64,000 nucleotides of DNA, taken from positions 1,054,001 to 1,118,000 of the forward strand of contig NZ_AQXW01000004.1 of the NCBI RefSeq assembly GCF_000376825.1, written 5' to 3'. Source of the stretch: Demetria terragena DSM 11295 (lineage in GTDB: Bacteria > Actinomycetota > Actinomycetes > Actinomycetales > Dermatophilaceae). Below, piece by piece: positions 51,541 to 61,073 of this stretch. Below the pieces are notes generated by a model. The model was not told the origin of the DNA and ran no database searches. It worked only from the letters and a program-made list of their open reading frames with translations. How positions within the stretch are numbered: the first letter of the stretch is position 1; every line of letters starts with the position of its first letter. Position numbers and translations under genes: made by a program.

Positions 51541-54500
51541 TCATCCGGGGATCGAACTCAAGACCTCAATGAGTGCCTCTTCGCCCGGAAGCTCCGGCCA
51601 GACCGTCTGCCCGCTCGCTGCATAGAAGAACGCGGCCCGGACGCGCGCGGTCGGCACATTGCGCAGTCGCGCATAGGCCACGCGATAGGCCGCCAACTGC
51701 AGTGCGCGGACCCGTGCCACCTCGTTGTTCGGCGGGTGACCGGTCTTCCAGTCCACGACCGTGTAGCCGAGCCCGGTGGCTGCGTCTGCGTCTGGGTCAA
51801 GGTCCCAGGGAAAGACCGCATCGATGCGGCCGCGTACGGCAACACCGTCCAGCACTGTCTCGACCGGGACCTCCAATTCGAGAGGGACCTGGGTCGCCCA
51901 CTCCGAAGCCAGGAAACGCTCCTTCAGGTGCGGAAGGTCAGCGTCCTGGGCCGGGTCATGATCGGCCGCACCGGGCAACTCGGTGATGTCCACCAGCGCT
52001 GCCTGCGCAAAGTGCTGCTCGACCCAGGCGTGGAAGGCTGTGCCCCGGCGTGCGGCAAGCGCCGGCGGCTGTGGCATCGGACGCCGCAGGGACCGGACGA
52101 ACTTCTCCGGATCGCTCGCCAAGGACACGACCGACGAGGTCGAGAGGTGCCGGGGCACTGTCACCACCTGCTCGTGCCGCGTCCGCGCGGCGGCCCGCTC
52201 AGCCAACAATACGAAGACTTCGTCTTCGTGTTCGTCCAACGGAAGGTGACCTTGGTCAGGCACCTGGTCCCACAGTTCCATGACTCGTGTGGCGCCAGCT
52301 GACAACTGAGCCCGGCGGATGCCGAGTGGGTCATGGGGCCATACCTGCTCGTATGCCGCGTCCAACCGTGGGTTGATCGGATCCTGCTCATCGAGTCGAT
52401 CAGGCAGGTCGACCCACGTGTCGAGGCGGGCTCGTTGTCCCTCGATCAGTTCGGTGAGGAAGCGCGAGGTCAGCCGGGGTGCCTTCGCCTCCCCCCAGAC
52501 GTGGGCCGACAACATCATGTGGTGCTTGGCTCGCGTGAGCGCGACATAACTCAGCCGCCGCTCCTCGGCAATGCCGTGCCGACCTGAGACCTCCTTGAAC
52601 TGCAGATACCGCTGCTCCAGCTCGCTGGTATCCGCCGCCGTACGCCAATCGACCTCGGGCAGACCCTCGGCATCTCCGCGAAGGTCATAGGGCACGCCGG
52701 GCAATCCCCCGGTCCATCCACGCTCGTTGACGACCCAACTGTCGGGCTCACCAGGACGCCCGTCGCGGCTGATCTTCCATCCCGACGCTTCGCCCTCTCC
52801 CTCTCGCCAGGTCACCTGCCCCGAATGTGCCGGGAAAGAGCCCTCCACGAGTCCCGGAACGGCGACGGCATCCCACTCGAGGCCTTTGGCAGCGTGCACC
52901 GTGAGGATCTGGACCGCCTCGGTCTCGACCTCCAGGTATCCCAGGTCGAGACCGCGTTCTTCGTCTTCGGCCGCATCGAGCCAGTCGAGGAATCCGCCCA
53001 GAGTCGTTCGCTCGGCCGACCCCGCGAATCGGGCGGCGACGTCGGCGAAAGCATCCAGGTGAACTCTGGCCGTCGACGGCGTGTGCTCCGGGCGCGCCAG
53101 CACCTCAATATCAAGGCCCAAGGCCCGCTCGGTTTCTTGAACCAATTCAGCGAGCGGAAGGCCGGTCAGGCCACGCAGCCGTCGAATGATGGCGGCAAGT
53201 CGGCCGAGGCGGCGAAGCGCCACCTCGCTCAGGTGTTCGCCGTCACGACCGGCCCACTGAGTTTCCGGCAGTTCCTCCAGCGCTTCGACCAAAGACGCCT
53301 CATCGCGGCTATCGCCAGAGATGTCCGACGCCGACCGATCATTTTCGGGCGAGCGTTCCCGAAACACCTCGCGTGCCCAGGCGGCCAGCCCGTCAAGATC
53401 GGCCGCGCCGAGGCGTACGACCGGCCCAAGGAGCAGCCTCATCAGCCGGTCTCCCCTGGTCGGGTCCTGAACGACCCACAGCAGGCTGACCAGGTCGTTC
53501 ACCTCCGGCGTGGTCAACAACCCCCCGATGCCAACAACTTCGACCGGTAGCCCGGCCTGGGTCATGGCCTCGGCGAGGTAGGGAAACTGAGATCGCTTGC
53601 GGCACAGCACTGCTGCGCTGCACTGGGTATGCACACCGGAGTCGTCGAACCAGCGTTCACGCACCCAGTCCGCGATCGCTTTGGCCTCATCCTCGATCGT
53701 GAGGAAACGAGCCGCCGTCACCGACCCGGACCCTGCGTCAGGCCGTGCCCGCAAGGTGCTGACCGGAACCAGACTGGCCGTACGCAAGGGCGCAGCGGTG
53801 TGGTTAGCCGCGTCGAGGATTGCGTGATCATTGCGCCATGACGTCGACAGCGGCAAGACCGCGGCGGGTCCCTCGTCGTCAGAAAAACGCTCACGGAATG
53901 CGGTAAGCGTCGTCGCGCTAGCGCCCCGCCATCCGTAGATCGATTGGTGCGGATCGCCTACTGCCGTAACCGGACTCGGCTCTCCACGCGCGACGAATAG
54001 TGACTGAAGGAGAACCAGTTGCGCCTCGCTGGTGTCTTGGAACTCATCCAACAAAACGGCCCGGAATCGCTGGCGCTCGAGGACTCCAATAGCCGGGAAC
54101 CGTTGCGCCAGTTGAGCGGCCACCAGCACCTGGTCGGCAAAGTCGAGCGAGACTCGGGCGGCCTTAAGCTCGGCATAGCGCTCCACCATCGGCAAGAGCT
54201 GCCGTCGCTGGGCCAACGCATCGCGCCACTCGCGCGCCTTGCCCCAGGCCTTCTTTCGGCTACTCCCGGTGGGGAGCGCGTCGCCCGCGGCGATCACCTC
54301 GTCGAGGTAGTCGCGCACCTCATCGGTAGTACGCAGGTGTTCGGCGAGCTCACCGCCGAGGGCAACCACCGCGTGGGTGACCGTCGATTCGGCCTTGTCG
54401 ATGTCCTCCATCGGGCCGTCATAGGCTGCGACCACCTCATGGGCGAACTGCCAGGCGGCGGCCTCGGACAGCATCCGAGAGTCCGGCTCGATCCCTAACC

Positions 54501-54900
54501 GAAGGCCGTGCTCACGCACCAGCCGGCCAGCGTAGGCGTGGTAGGTAGAGACGGTAGGGCTGTCCCCGAGGCCTGGGGTGCCGTCGTCGTCGACGCGGGG
54601 CGTCCAGAGGCCTTCATGCTCAAGTCGGCGAAGGCGACGGCCAATTCGCTCTGCAAGCTCCCCCGCCGCTTTGCGGGTAAAGGTCAGGCCCAGCACTTCC
54701 TCCGGTGCCACGAAGCCGTTGACGACCAACCACACCACTCGCGCGGACATGGTTTCGGTTTTTCCCGAGCCCGCACCTGCCACCACCAATAGGGGTCGGG
54801 CGGGTGCCTCGATGATCGCGACCTGTTCCTCGGTTGGCGATGGCTGGCCAAGTGCTGCCGCGATCTCGCGTGCGGAACGCACCGGTTGTTGGTTGGTCAA
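51541..54900 (-). CDS. adnB: Helicase-nuclease AdnB subunit
   Basis: 1119 residues from a TTG at 54900 that overlaps the adnA stop (TTGA); a longer frame reaches 54960. UvrD-like motor: AGAGSGKTET (Walker A, ~41-50), LDEFQDTSEAQL, VGDPHQSIYGWRGA, LTVHAAKGLEWDAV and LSYVALTRAKHH. The C-terminal RecB-family nuclease has RGRIDAVFPWD and VVDWKTGHPP (the D and the DxK catalytic residues). In AdnAB, AdnB is the lead motor that resects double-strand breaks. It converges with the APH-like gene. Confidence 0.93.
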   Translation of the reverse strand: MTNQQPVRSAREIAAALGQPSPTEEQVAIIEAPARPLLVVAGAGSGKTETMSARVVWLVVNGFVAPEEVLGLTFTRKAAGELAERIGRRLRRLEHEGLWTPRVDDDGTPGLGDSPTVSTYHAYAGRLVREHGLRLGIEPDSRMLSEAAAWQFAHEVVAAYDGPMEDIDKAESTVTHAVVALGGELAEHLRTTDEVRDYLDEVIAAGDALPTGSSRKKAWGKAREWRDALAQRRQLLPMVERYAELKAARVSLDFADQVLVAAQLAQRFPAIGVLERQRFRAVLLDEFQDTSEAQLVLLQSLFVARGEPSPVTAVGDPHQSIYGWRGASATTLTAFRERFSDDEGPAAVLPLSTSWRNDHAILDAANHTAAPLRTASLVPVSTLRARPDAGSGSVTAARFLTIEDEAKAIADWVRERWFDDSGVHTQCSAAVLCRKRSQFPYLAEAMTQAGLPVEVVGIGGLLTTPEVNDLVSLLWVVQDPTRGDRLMRLLLGPVVRLGAADLDGLAAWAREVFRERSPENDRSASDISGDSRDEASLVEALEELPETQWAGRDGEHLSEVALRRLGRLAAIIRRLRGLTGLPLAELVQETERALGLDIEVLARPEHTPSTARVHLDAFADVAARFAGSAERTTLGGFLDWLDAAEDEERGLDLGYLEVETEAVQILTVHAAKGLEWDAVAVPGLVEGSFPAHSGQVTWREGEGEASGWKISRDGRPGEPDSWVVNERGWTGGLPGVPYDLRGDAEGLPEVDWRTAADTSELEQRYLQFKEVSGRHGIAEERRLSYVALTRAKHHMMLSAHVWGEAKAPRLTSRFLTELIEGQRARLDTWVDLPDRLDEQDPINPRLDAAYEQVWPHDPLGIRRAQLSAGATRVMELWDQVPDQGHLPLDEHEDEVFVLLAERAAARTRHEQVVTVPRHLSTSSVVSLASDPEKFVRSLRRPMPQPPALAARRGTAFHAWVEQHFAQAALVDITELPGAADHDPAQDADLPHLKERFLASEWATQVPLELEVPVETVLDGVAVRGRIDAVFPWDLDPDADAATGLGYTVVDWKTGHPPNNEVARVRALQLAAYRVAYARLRNVPTARVRAAFFYAASGQTVWPELPGEEALIEVLSSIPG

Positions 54901-57900
54901 CCCACCACACCTCCCTCGGGAAACAGCGGGCAGCAGCGTTTGACCGAACAGGTCCCACAACGCTCTCCCTTGATGGCCATGACGGTTGCGGCGCCCATAC
55001 CGTCAGCGACCTCGGCCACCCGTTCGTGTGCCCAGGTCTCGTCACCCACGATCGGCTCTTGCGGCTGCACCATGCCAGGCAGCTTTCCGGTGGGCGTGCC
55101 GCCGGCCTTGCCAATCTGGACGAGGGCGGCGCCACCCGACGTCGCGCCTTCGGGAAAGGCGCCTTCCACCACCGCGACTTGGTAGGCGCCGAGTTGTCCG
55201 TGCTCGGCCAGATCGTCCTGGCTCGGCTTGCTACCTCCGGTCTTGTAGTCGATGACGCGCAGCCCACGGTCATCATGGCGTTCGATGCGGTCGACTTGCC
55301 CGGCCAGACGCGCGCGCCCGACCTGCGCGGCGAATCCGCGCTCCACATCGACCGCCGTCCAACCGTCGGCCGCAGCGCGATCTAGGTAGACGCGCAATCG
55401 GGTGAGCATGTGGTGCGCTTCGCTGCGCTTCTTTTCCGCCATCCAGGTCGAGCCCAAGCCGAGTCGGACCCAACGCTCATCGAGCACTTGGTGCATCTGC
55501 TCAGGGGCGGTATCGGCGAATTCGGCAGCGATCTCATGGATCAGCGTGCCGACGGCAGCCGCGCCGATATCTGGGCCGTGCCCCCCACGGGTCGTGAGCA
55601 ACCAGTTGAGACCACACGTCGTGAAGGACTCCACCTTTGAGGGGCTCACGCGCACCGGTTGTTCGGGTTCCCGCAGCGGTCGCTCGTCAGAGATTTCGGC
55701 TAGCGCCCACCAGGAGGTCGGGTTGGCGCCATGAACCCCATCGCGCGCCAACCGGGCCACATCGACCGCTGCGCATTCAAGCTCGTCAGGCGAGGCAACT
55801 GGCGATGCCAGGGTACGCCGCAGGTCGGCGACCACCGCGGGCAAGGACATGGGCCGCTGCACCTCCGTGAACTCCCGCAGTAGCTCCAGATGATCGACTG
55901 AACCTGATTGCTGCTCAAGCGGATCCACAATGTCGAGATAGGGCGAAGGCTGCTCGTCCTCAGACCGAACTGCCGTGACGACCACTCGCTCCCGGGCCCG
56001 AGTCAGGGCGACAAGAAACTGCCGCGTCTCGTCGTAGCGCACGGCCGCTTGGGCCGCTCGAAGCGAACTACCGCGCTCACTCAACACATCGACCAATTGC
56101 TCGGACCCCAAGAGGGATCCGCGCAGCCGTAGGTCCGGCCAGACACCCTCCTGGACACCGGCCACCACCACCGTGTGCCATTCCCGGCCCGAGGCGCCCG
56201 CAGGTGTCACGAGCGCGACGCACTCATCATGGGGTGCCCGCGCGATCAGACTGTCGCCCGGAACATCGAGACCGCGCACATGCTCCAAGAAGTCGCGCGG
56301 GCCAAGCCCAGGAAGACGATCGACGTAGGCGGCCGCCGCCCCGAACAGCGCGACCACCGCGTCGAGATCGCGATCGGCACGGCTTCCCGACACCCCGCCA
56401 GCGAGGGCTCGTTCCTCCCACGACGCGGCGAGATTGCTGGCATCCCACATCGCCCACAGCACAGACTCGGCCGTTGCGCCCTCCTGCGCACAGGCCGTCG
56501 TACCCGCCGAGATCACGGCAGCGACACGGCGCACCGGGAGGGCGTCCGGCCCCTGAAGAGCCAGGCGATCGACCGGTTCCGTGACCGAGTCGGCAAGTAA
56601 CTCATCGCTGCTACGGGAGCCTGCGTCCGCAATCTCCTGCGCCCGCAACACCCGCCGCAGCCGACGGAGCGCCACCGCGTCAGCACCACCGAGCGGCGAG
56701 GTGATGAGATCGACAGCACGATCCGCAGTGACTTCAGGGTTGCTGCCGGCCGCGAGCGTGCTGGCCACGTCAAGACAGTCCAAGAGCGGGCGAACGGCGG
56801 GCTCTTCGCGGAGCGGAAGGCTCCCAGGCGGCACCGCCACCGGGACACCTGAGGCGGCCAGGGTCCGACGCAAGGCGGACATACGCGACTGTGCGCGCAC
56901 GACGACCGCCAGATCGGACCACGGCACACCGTGAAGCAGGTGGACCCGTCGAAGGACGCCGGCGATGTGCTGGCCTTCTTGCGCCACCGCGCGAAGGAGG
57001 GCGACCTCTACCGAACCGCCGGGCCGGCTGTGGACCTTACGGTGCTGTGCACCATCCACGGCACCAATGCGGGTACTCACTCGGGTGGCGGCCTCACGCA
57101 ACCGGGCAGGCTGTCGGTGCGAGGTATCCAGCACCACCGGGTCCTTCGCCCCCCACTCAGCGGCAAGCGTCGCGGCAAGTCTCGGGTCCGCGCCACGAAA
57201 GCCCTGCACGGTGCTGTCTGGGTCGGTCAACAGGCGCACCGAGGTCTGCGGACCCACCGCTACCCGGAGTAGGCGGGCGCCTGCGAAGGTCAACTCCTGG
57301 GCGTCATCCACCACGATGAACCGCATAGTGTCCCGGACCCTGGCCAGGGCGTCGTCGTCATCAAGGAGAAGGTCGGCGGCAGCGCCGAGAATCCACGCCG
57401 GGTCGTAGGCACCTGGCCGCGATAGCGCGGTGACCTCGTCGTAGTCATCCAGGACGTGCGCAGCGGCCGTCCAAGCGGGCCGGTCATGCTCCACCGCGAG
57501 TTGCCGAAGATCGTCGGCTTCGAGGCCCCACTCAACAGCGCGCATCAGCAGATCGCGGAGCTCTGCCCGAAATCCCCTGGCCCCCAACGCTTCTCGCAAC
57601 TCTTCGGGCCACTCAGGCGCTGGCGCGATCCCCTCCGCATAGCCCTCGAGAATCTCTTTCAGCACGACGTCCTGTTCCGGGCCGCTCAAGAGGCGAGGCG
57701 TGGGATCACCGCGCAACGCCGCGGCCTGGCGCAACAGCCCAAAGCCCAACGCCTGGTGAGACCGTGACATCGGTTCGCTAGTGGTGCCGCGCAATCTGCT
57801 CGTGACGCGATCGCGGGCAGCGCCCGCCGCCTGGCGGGTCGGCGACAGGATCAGGCAGTGTTCCGGCGGGATGCCCCGAGCGGCAGCAGCAGCCACCATC

Positions 57901-58043
57901 TCGGTCGCGACGGTGGTCTTTCCCGTACCGGGCGCGCCCCGCACGAGCAGGGCTCGCTCGACGCAGTCGACCGCCCGGCGCTGGCTCTCATCCAAGTCTG
58001 GTGGCGCGGCGCCGACTTCGGGTGCGCGATGCATCCTCAACAC
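54897..58043 (-). CDS. adnA: Helicase-nuclease AdnA subunit
   Basis: 1048 residues; GTG at 58043 or ATG at 58034. N-terminal UvrD-like domain: GAPGTGKTTVATEMV (36-50) and FIVVDDAQELTFAGARLL (motif II reads DDAQ rather than DExx, so the motor is altered). The C-terminal nuclease is intact: GQVDRIERHDDRGLRVIDYKTGG, with cysteines CGLNWLLT and CGTCSVKRCCPLF that fit the Fe-S-stabilised AddB/AdnA nuclease. It forms the AdnAB heterodimer with the following gene. A Shine-Dalgarno is weak. Confidence 0.92.
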   Translation of the reverse strand: MLRMHRAPEVGAAPPDLDESQRRAVDCVERALLVRGAPGTGKTTVATEMVAAAAARGIPPEHCLILSPTRQAAGAARDRVTSRLRGTTSEPMSRSHQALGFGLLRQAAALRGDPTPRLLSGPEQDVVLKEILEGYAEGIAPAPEWPEELREALGARGFRAELRDLLMRAVEWGLEADDLRQLAVEHDRPAWTAAAHVLDDYDEVTALSRPGAYDPAWILGAAADLLLDDDDALARVRDTMRFIVVDDAQELTFAGARLLRVAVGPQTSVRLLTDPDSTVQGFRGADPRLAATLAAEWGAKDPVVLDTSHRQPARLREAATRVSTRIGAVDGAQHRKVHSRPGGSVEVALLRAVAQEGQHIAGVLRRVHLLHGVPWSDLAVVVRAQSRMSALRRTLAASGVPVAVPPGSLPLREEPAVRPLLDCLDVASTLAAGSNPEVTADRAVDLITSPLGGADAVALRRLRRVLRAQEIADAGSRSSDELLADSVTEPVDRLALQGPDALPVRRVAAVISAGTTACAQEGATAESVLWAMWDASNLAASWEERALAGGVSGSRADRDLDAVVALFGAAAAYVDRLPGLGPRDFLEHVRGLDVPGDSLIARAPHDECVALVTPAGASGREWHTVVVAGVQEGVWPDLRLRGSLLGSEQLVDVLSERGSSLRAAQAAVRYDETRQFLVALTRARERVVVTAVRSEDEQPSPYLDIVDPLEQQSGSVDHLELLREFTEVQRPMSLPAVVADLRRTLASPVASPDELECAAVDVARLARDGVHGANPTSWWALAEISDERPLREPEQPVRVSPSKVESFTTCGLNWLLTTRGGHGPDIGAAAVGTLIHEIAAEFADTAPEQMHQVLDERWVRLGLGSTWMAEKKRSEAHHMLTRLRVYLDRAAADGWTAVDVERGFAAQVGRARLAGQVDRIERHDDRGLRVIDYKTGGSKPSQDDLAEHGQLGAYQVAVVEGAFPEGATSGGAALVQIGKAGGTPTGKLPGMVQPQEPIVGDETWAHERVAEVADGMGAATVMAIKGERCGTCSVKRCCPLFPEGGVVG

Positions 58044-58087
58044 GACGTCATCCCATCATTCGCCACCGACAGACCTTGCTTTCCAGC

Positions 58088-58453
58088 TCAACCCTCGTCA
58101 GCGGACCGGCTTTCAGCAACCGTGGGTACACGCAAGGGCGTGAGCGCGAACCGCGCCTGCGTAAGGACGACTCGGTCGCCGCGCATAGGAGTCGCCTCCG
58201 CGCGATAGTTGGCCATCGCTGTGTCCAGGTGTCCCTGAGGCGGGCGGCCATCGGCGCGTAACACTCGCCACCACGCGACCAACGAGCCATAACGGGACAT
58301 CACCTGGCCAACCTGCCGTGGTCCGCACCCGGCGATCTTGCCGATGTCGCCGTACGTCACGACCCGCCCCGCGGGCACCTGATCAACGATGGCCAACACC
58401 CGATCGGCAATATCCGGCAGATCCTCGACGCGGTCGCCAGCCTCGTCGTCCAT
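58088..58453 (-). CDS. Alkyltransferase-like protein (MGMT family, no reactive Cys)
   Basis: 121 residues, only the DNA-binding domain of O6-alkylguanine-DNA alkyltransferase (VPAGRVVTYGDIGKIAGCGPRQVGQVM). The PCHR active site reads A60-W61-W62-R63, with tryptophan where the methyl-accepting cysteine should be, as in ATL proteins that mark O6-alkylguanine for excision repair. The ATG shares one base with the moeB stop (TGATG). It lies beside adnBA as in mycobacteria (Rv3204). Confidence 0.85.
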   Translation of the reverse strand: MDDEAGDRVEDLPDIADRVLAIVDQVPAGRVVTYGDIGKIAGCGPRQVGQVMSRYGSLVAWWRVLRADGRPPQGHLDTAMANYRAEATPMRGDRVVLTQARFALTPLRVPTVAESRSADEG

Positions 58454-59562
58454 CAGTAGGTCGGCATCGTCGGATCAACATCCCGAGCCCACGCCGTGAC
58501 CCCACCCGCCAGCGATCGCGCCTCGCGGCCTGTTGCCGCACGCAATAAGCGGGCCGCCTCGGCCGAACGCCCACCGGACTTACAGACCAGGACGATCGAA
58601 CCGGCGGGCAGCACCTCAGCCGCCGTGCCGTCGCGGAATCGCTCCAGCTCGACTGCTTCGGCTCCTGCGATCTCAGCGATCGCTCGCTCATCCGCACCAC
58701 GAACATCGACCACGGTGACCGCACCGCGCGCCAATTCGCTTGCGAGGTCTATCGGTTCAACGGTGGGTACGTCATCAGCCGGAACCACAGACGGCTGCTC
58801 GACCTCCTGCGGCGAGGTGATCGTCGGATGATCTCCGCAGACCGCGCACTCCGGATCGCGGCGCACGGGCATCTCATCCCAGGCTTGGCGCAGGGCGTCG
58901 TGAATCAGCAGCCGACCCACCAGCGGTTCGCCAATGCCAAGCACCACCTTGAGCGCCTCAGTCGCTTGCACCGCACCGACCGTCCCAGCCATCGCACCCA
59001 GGACGCCACCCTCGGCGCAGGAAGGCACCTGACCCGGCTCCGGTGGGCGCGGAAACACACAGCGATAGCACGGCCCGTGACCGGCCCACCACACCGCAAT
59101 CTGCGCGTCAAAACGCAGGATTGAGGCCCATACCAACGGAATTCCCGCCAGCACACACGCATCGTTCACCAGGTAGCGGGTGGTGAAGTTGTCGGTGCCG
59201 TCGACGACGACATCAGCGCCGCGCACCAACTCCCCGACGGTTTCCGCCGTGATGCGCGTGGGGCTGGCGACGACCTCGACATCGGGATTGAGCGCCGCCA
59301 GGCGAGCCGCGGCGGTCTGCGCCTTTGACCGGCCGATGTCATCCGTGGCGTACAGCACCTGGCGCTGCAAGTTGGTCAGGTCGACCTGGTCGTCGTCCAC
59401 GATCGTCACGCGACCTACGCCCGCCGCGACCAGATAACTCAGAGTTGGCGCGCCCAATCCCCCCGCTCCCATAACCACCACGCGGGCTTCGCGCAGACGC
59501 TCCTGGCCGCGCACTCCCACCTCGGGCAGAAGGAGGTGGCGGGCATAACGAGGACTGGTCAC
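58453..59562 (-). CDS. moeB: MoeB/MoeZ-type adenylyltransferase with rhodanese domain
   Basis: 369 residues from the GTG at 59562. The E1-like domain has GAGGLGAPTLSYL, the DDDQVDLTNLQRQ activation block, DGTDNFTTRYLVND and the zinc cysteines CYRC and CAVC. The C-terminal rhodanese domain keeps the persulfide cysteine in CKSGGRS. It adenylates and sulfurates MoaD/ThiS-type carriers for molybdopterin, thiamine or cysteine synthesis. It is divergent from the TetR gene with 126 nt between them. Confidence 0.9.
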   Translation of the reverse strand: MTSPRYARHLLLPEVGVRGQERLREARVVVMGAGGLGAPTLSYLVAAGVGRVTIVDDDQVDLTNLQRQVLYATDDIGRSKAQTAAARLAALNPDVEVVASPTRITAETVGELVRGADVVVDGTDNFTTRYLVNDACVLAGIPLVWASILRFDAQIAVWWAGHGPCYRCVFPRPPEPGQVPSCAEGGVLGAMAGTVGAVQATEALKVVLGIGEPLVGRLLIHDALRQAWDEMPVRRDPECAVCGDHPTITSPQEVEQPSVVPADDVPTVEPIDLASELARGAVTVVDVRGADERAIAEIAGAEAVELERFRDGTAAEVLPAGSIVLVCKSGGRSAEAARLLRAATGREARSLAGGVTAWARDVDPTMPTY

Positions 59563-59688
59563 CTTCCTATTGTGACCTGATCCGCCGAGGACGGCAGACA
59601 ACCCGCCATCTGGGTTCTCGACATGAGTGACCGGCGAGTAGATCGGGAGCATAGGATCGGCAGAACACACATCAGGAGGCGATCAACG

Positions 59689-60327
59689 GTGTCGATCCAG
59701 GAGTCTCGGGGCCGATCGGGCCGGCTGCCCCGCTCGGCCCGACGTGCACAACTGATGGAGGCTGCACAGTCAGTCTTCGTCGAGTCGGGCTATCACGCGA
59801 CCGCCATGGACGAGATCGCTGATCGGGCGCAGGTCAGCAAACCGGTTCTCTACCAACACTTTCCAGGCAAACTGGACTTGTACCTCGCCCTGTTGGACAC
59901 CCATACCGCCGAGTTGCCTGTCCTGGTGCAAGCGGCCCTTGATTCCACCTCAGACAACGGCGAACGCGTCGCCGCGGCAGTGGAGGCCTTCTTCGACTTC
60001 GTCAACCGCAAGGACGCCGCCTTCCGGATGGTCTTCGAGTCCGACCTCGTGAATGAACCCGAGGTCGCGCGCCGCGTCTTACGGATGTCGGACAAATGCG
60101 CGGATTCGATCGCGGCCGTCGTGGCGGAGGACACCGGCCTCCCGGATGAAGAGTCCAAACTCATTGGCGTCGCCCTTGTCGGGATGAGTCAGGTCGTCGC
60201 GCGGTACTGGATCGCGAGTGGATCAGACATCCCGCGCGCCGAAGCATCCCGCATTGTGGCGGTGCTCGGCTGGCGTGGTCTGACCGGATTCCCTAAGCAA
60301 GATGAGGACCTGGCGACCTCCAGTTGA
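59689..60327 (+). CDS. TetR family regulator (Rv3208-like)
   Basis: 212 residues from the GTG at 59689 with AGGAGG upstream. TetR HTH: LMEAAQSVFVESGYHATAMDEIADRAQVSKPVLYQHFPGK. The ligand domain, with AFFDFVNRKDAAFRMVFESDLVNEPEV, matches the actinobacterial regulator that always sits before DUF3107, as Rv3208 before Rv3208A. Its ligand is unknown. Confidence 0.87.
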   Translation: MSIQESRGRSGRLPRSARRAQLMEAAQSVFVESGYHATAMDEIADRAQVSKPVLYQHFPGKLDLYLALLDTHTAELPVLVQAALDSTSDNGERVAAAVEAFFDFVNRKDAAFRMVFESDLVNEPEVARRVLRMSDKCADSIAAVVAEDTGLPDEESKLIGVALVGMSQVVARYWIASGSDIPRAEASRIVAVLGWRGLTGFPKQDEDLATSS

Positions 60328-60334
60328 TCCGGCC

Positions 60335-60368
60335 GGTTGAACGGCTGGCCCACCCCACTCGTTCAACC
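60335..60368 (+). repeat. Inverted repeat between TetR and DUF3107 genes
   Basis: GGTTGAACG (60335-60343) and CGTTCAACC (60360-60368) are perfect 9-bp arms around a 16-nt loop, with a further CC before and C after. There is no T run, so it could be a terminator, a processing site or an operator. Confidence 0.5.
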
Positions 60369-60439
60369 CACGGGTCGCGTTTCTACAGTGAGCGGCACAG
60401 GGATGCGACTCGCGTGTCCGTGGCAGAAAGGTGGCCCTC

Positions 60440-60661
60440 GTGCAGGTCAAGATCGGTGTGCAGCGTGTTGCCCGCGAGGTCGTGGTCGACACCGAACTGA
60501 GCACGGACGAGGTGACCAAGGCGGTGTCCGAGGCGCTCGCCAACAACTCCCCACTCGTCCTTGCTGACTCCCACGGCCAACAGGTCATGGTGCCCGCGCA
60601 GGCCATTGCCTACGTCGACATCGCTGGCGAGCCCCGCGGCCGCGTCGGGTTCGGCGGCTAG
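60440..60661 (+). CDS. DUF3107 family protein (TB9.4-like)
   Basis: 73 residues from the GTG at 60440, which is 8 nt after AAAGG. A GTG three codons earlier is less well placed. The sequence VKIGVQRVAREVVVDTELSTDEV...AIAYVDIAGEPRGRVGFG matches DUF3107, a small actinobacterial ferredoxin-like-size protein with no known role. It lies downstream of its usual TetR neighbour. Confidence 0.85.
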   Translation: MQVKIGVQRVAREVVVDTELSTDEVTKAVSEALANNSPLVLADSHGQQVMVPAQAIAYVDIAGEPRGRVGFGG

Positions 60662-60694
60662 CCGCCACGCCGCGGCGGTCCTTGCCGAGACTTG

Positions 60695-60721
60695 TCGGCC
60701 AAGGAAAAATAACCTGGCCGA
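60695..60721 (+). terminator. Weak hairpin after the DUF3107 gene
   Basis: TCGGCCAAGG (60695-60704) can pair with CCTGGCCGA (60713-60721) with one bulged A around an A-rich loop. No T tract follows. Confidence 0.3.
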
Positions 60722-60778
60722 GCGCAACCGCCCGGCCACGACACCTGCCGTACCCGCAGGTTGGTCAAAGGAGATCTC

Positions 60779-61051
60779 ATGGCGAACATTCTCGGTGCAA
60801 TCGTGATGGGTGCCGTGATCGGCGTCCTGGCTCGACTGGTCCTCCCCGGCAAGCAGAAGATCGGGTTCCTGGCCACCATTGGTATCGGCATCGTCGGTGC
60901 ACTCATCGGCAATTTCCTGAGCATGGCGATCCTCAACGTCGGGGAGAGCGACGGCATCAACTGGATCCCGTTGATCATCAGCGTCGCGGTCGCTGCGCTT
61001 GGTGTCAGCCTCTACGCCGGATTCGTAGGAAAGAAGTCCACCTCCAACTGA
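60779..61051 (+). CDS. GlsB/YeaQ/YmgE family small membrane protein
   Basis: 90 residues from an ATG with AAAGGAGATCTC upstream. Three hydrophobic segments (about 1-22, 28-48, 62-84) with glycine-rich faces (VMGAVIGVLARLVLPGKQ, GIGIVGALIGNFL) are typical of the transglycosylase-associated/GlsB stress-membrane family. It is often induced by general stress. The exact role is unknown. Confidence 0.88.
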   Translation: MANILGAIVMGAVIGVLARLVLPGKQKIGFLATIGIGIVGALIGNFLSMAILNVGESDGINWIPLIISVAVAALGVSLYAGFVGKKSTSN

Positions 61052-61073
61052 CGGGTCCGACCCGGTTGGCGCA

